From Thermodesulfobacteriota bacterium (lineage in GTDB: Bacteria; Desulfobacterota; Desulfocorpusculales; Desulfocorpusculum): 6,992 nucleotides of DNA. The stretch spans positions 1 to 6,992 of the forward strand of contig JAPWUY010000094.1 of NCBI GenBank assembly GCA_028275295.1. Direction: 5' to 3'. Both the position numbers and the translations under genes were made by a program. Shown here one piece after another: positions 6,241 to 6,992 of this stretch (its first letter is position 1; the number at the start of each line of letters is the position of its first letter). The notes below the pieces were generated by a model. That model did not search any database. It had not been told where the DNA came from and saw only the letters and a program-made list of their open reading frames with translations.

Positions 6241-6992
6241 AAGAGTCGGAAGATGAGGGAGATGTCCTTGGAAGAGAAATGCATAAATACCATAAGGTTT
6301 TTGGCTGTGGATGCGGTCGAGAAGGCCCAATCCGGCCACCCTGGCATGCCCATGGAGGCTGCTTCCCTGGCGTACATCCTTTGGACCAAGGTTTTGAGGT
6401 TCAGCCCCACGGATCCCATGTGGCCCAACAGGGACAGGTTCATTCTCTCGGCGGGACACGGGTCCATGCTCCTCTATGCCATGCTGTTTCTCACTGGTTA
6501 CGATCTCACCCTGGATGACATAAAGAACTTCAGGCAATGGGGAAGCCGCACCCCGGGTCATCCAGAGTATGGATGCACACCTGGGGTGGAGACCACCACC
6601 GGACCCTTGGGCCAGGGATTTGCAACTGGCGTTGGGATGGCAATGGCCGAGAGGTACCTGGCAAGGATCTTCAACAGAGAGCATTTCCCCATAATCGATC
6701 ACAGGATCTACGGTTTCGTGAGCGATGGGGACATCATGGAGGGGATATCCTCGGAGGCCGCTTCTTTGGCCGGCCACCTGAAGCTGGGAAAGCTCATCTA
6801 CGTTTACCTCGACAATGGCATCTCCATAGATGGCCCCACAAGCCTCACTTTCAGCGAGAATGTGGAGAAGAGGTTCGAGGCCTATGGATGGCAAGTGCTC
6901 AGGACTGATGGTTACGATCTCAAGGGAATCGAGAGGGCGTTTCAGGAGGCAAGGAGAGAGGACAAGAGGCCTAGCTTGATCATAGCCAAGAC
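6238..6992 (+). CDS. tkt: transketolase (partial, N-terminal TPP-binding domain)
   Basis: Moves two-carbon ketol units between sugar phosphates in the non-oxidative pentose-phosphate pathway, using thiamine diphosphate (TPP) and Mg; cytoplasmic. 251 codons of an expected 650-680 are visible, all in the pyrimidine/PP domain. Numbering from TTG 6238: SGHPGMP (His34), [10 protein letters not shown] (His74), SRTPGHPE (His108), [12 protein letters not shown] (116-127), the TPP motif SDGDIMEG (Asp163) and DNGISIDG (Asn193). These match E. coli His26, His66, His100, Asp155 and Asn185 with a constant offset of 8 and no gaps. The Mg site therefore looks intact. The first motif position is Ser rather than Gly (SDGD for GDGC), a variant I believe is common in bacterial transketolases. 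Divergent from purL. Arginine is almost all AGG/AGA. Starts at ATG 6253 or 6196 are possible, but the latter lacks a Shine-Dalgarno. Confidence 0.96.
   Translation, partial: MKSRKMREMSLEEKCINTIRFLAVDAVEKAQSGHPGMPMEAASLAYILWTKVLRFSPTDPMWPNRDRFILSAGHGSMLLYAMLFLTGYDLTLDDIKNFRQWGSRTPGHPEYGCTPGVETTTGPLGQGFATGVGMAMAERYLARIFNREHFPIIDHRIYGFVSDGDIMEGISSEAASLAGHLKLGKLIYVYLDNGISIDGPTSLTFSENVEKRFEAYGWQVLRTDGYDLKGIERAFQEARREDKRPSLIIAK

Noticed and set aside
6178..6894. 238-residue minus-strand reading frame opposite transketolase
   Set aside because: Shadow frame; the plus strand encodes an ungapped match to transketolase motifs.
1..6992. A defence island or mobile element around the nuclease-like gene
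   Set aside because: No integrase, transposase, methyltransferase, toxin-antitoxin pair or terminal repeats were seen; the neighbours are metabolic genes with the same codon style.

Overview
The window is ordinary chromosomal DNA from a bacterium. The best guess is a Desulfobacterota (former deltaproteobacteria) or related lineage. This rests on three things: a purL product with two PurS-like domains at its N-terminus and no glutaminase domain, a secreted DUF4124-plus-retropepsin protein, and a HAL2-type bisphosphate nucleotidase. Arginine is written mostly as AGG/AGA and isoleucine often as ATA, a bias common in thermophiles, so a thermophilic or moderately thermophilic lineage is possible. 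No mobile element, CRISPR array, tRNA or rRNA was seen.

Layout from left to right. Positions 1-899 (minus) hold a 3'(2'),5'-bisphosphate nucleotidase that runs off the left edge. Positions 928-1851 (minus) encode an uncharacterised protein with a PD-(D/E)XK nuclease core; the nucleotidase starts only 28 nt after it, so the two are probably co-transcribed. Positions 1852-2226 are a gene-free gap with hairpins and A-tracts. Positions 2227-2829 (minus) encode a signal-peptide/DUF4124/retropepsin-like aspartic protease that starts 5 nt after the stop of purL (2835-5816, minus). Positions 5817-6237 are a divergent promoter region. From 6238 (plus) a transketolase begins and runs off the right edge.

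Regulatory reading. purL has a good promoter (TTGATC, 17 nt, extended -10 TATAAG), which places its start at the ATG at 5816. A weak terminator-like hairpin at the end of the protease gene suggests that purL and the protease form one unit and that nuclease plus nucleotidase form a second. The transketolase has a perfect TATAAT box and a leader of about 118 nt with several small hairpins, then a strong Shine-Dalgarno in front of a TTG codon.

How the genes fit together. Transketolase (pentose-phosphate carbon, and so ribose-5-phosphate and PRPP) and PurL (step 4 of purine synthesis) are metabolically linked and divergently transcribed. The nucleotidase recycles 3',5'-ADP or PAP. The nuclease-like protein and the exported protease have no evident role in these pathways and are the least understood parts of the window. 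I did not find a convincing new multi-gene system here.
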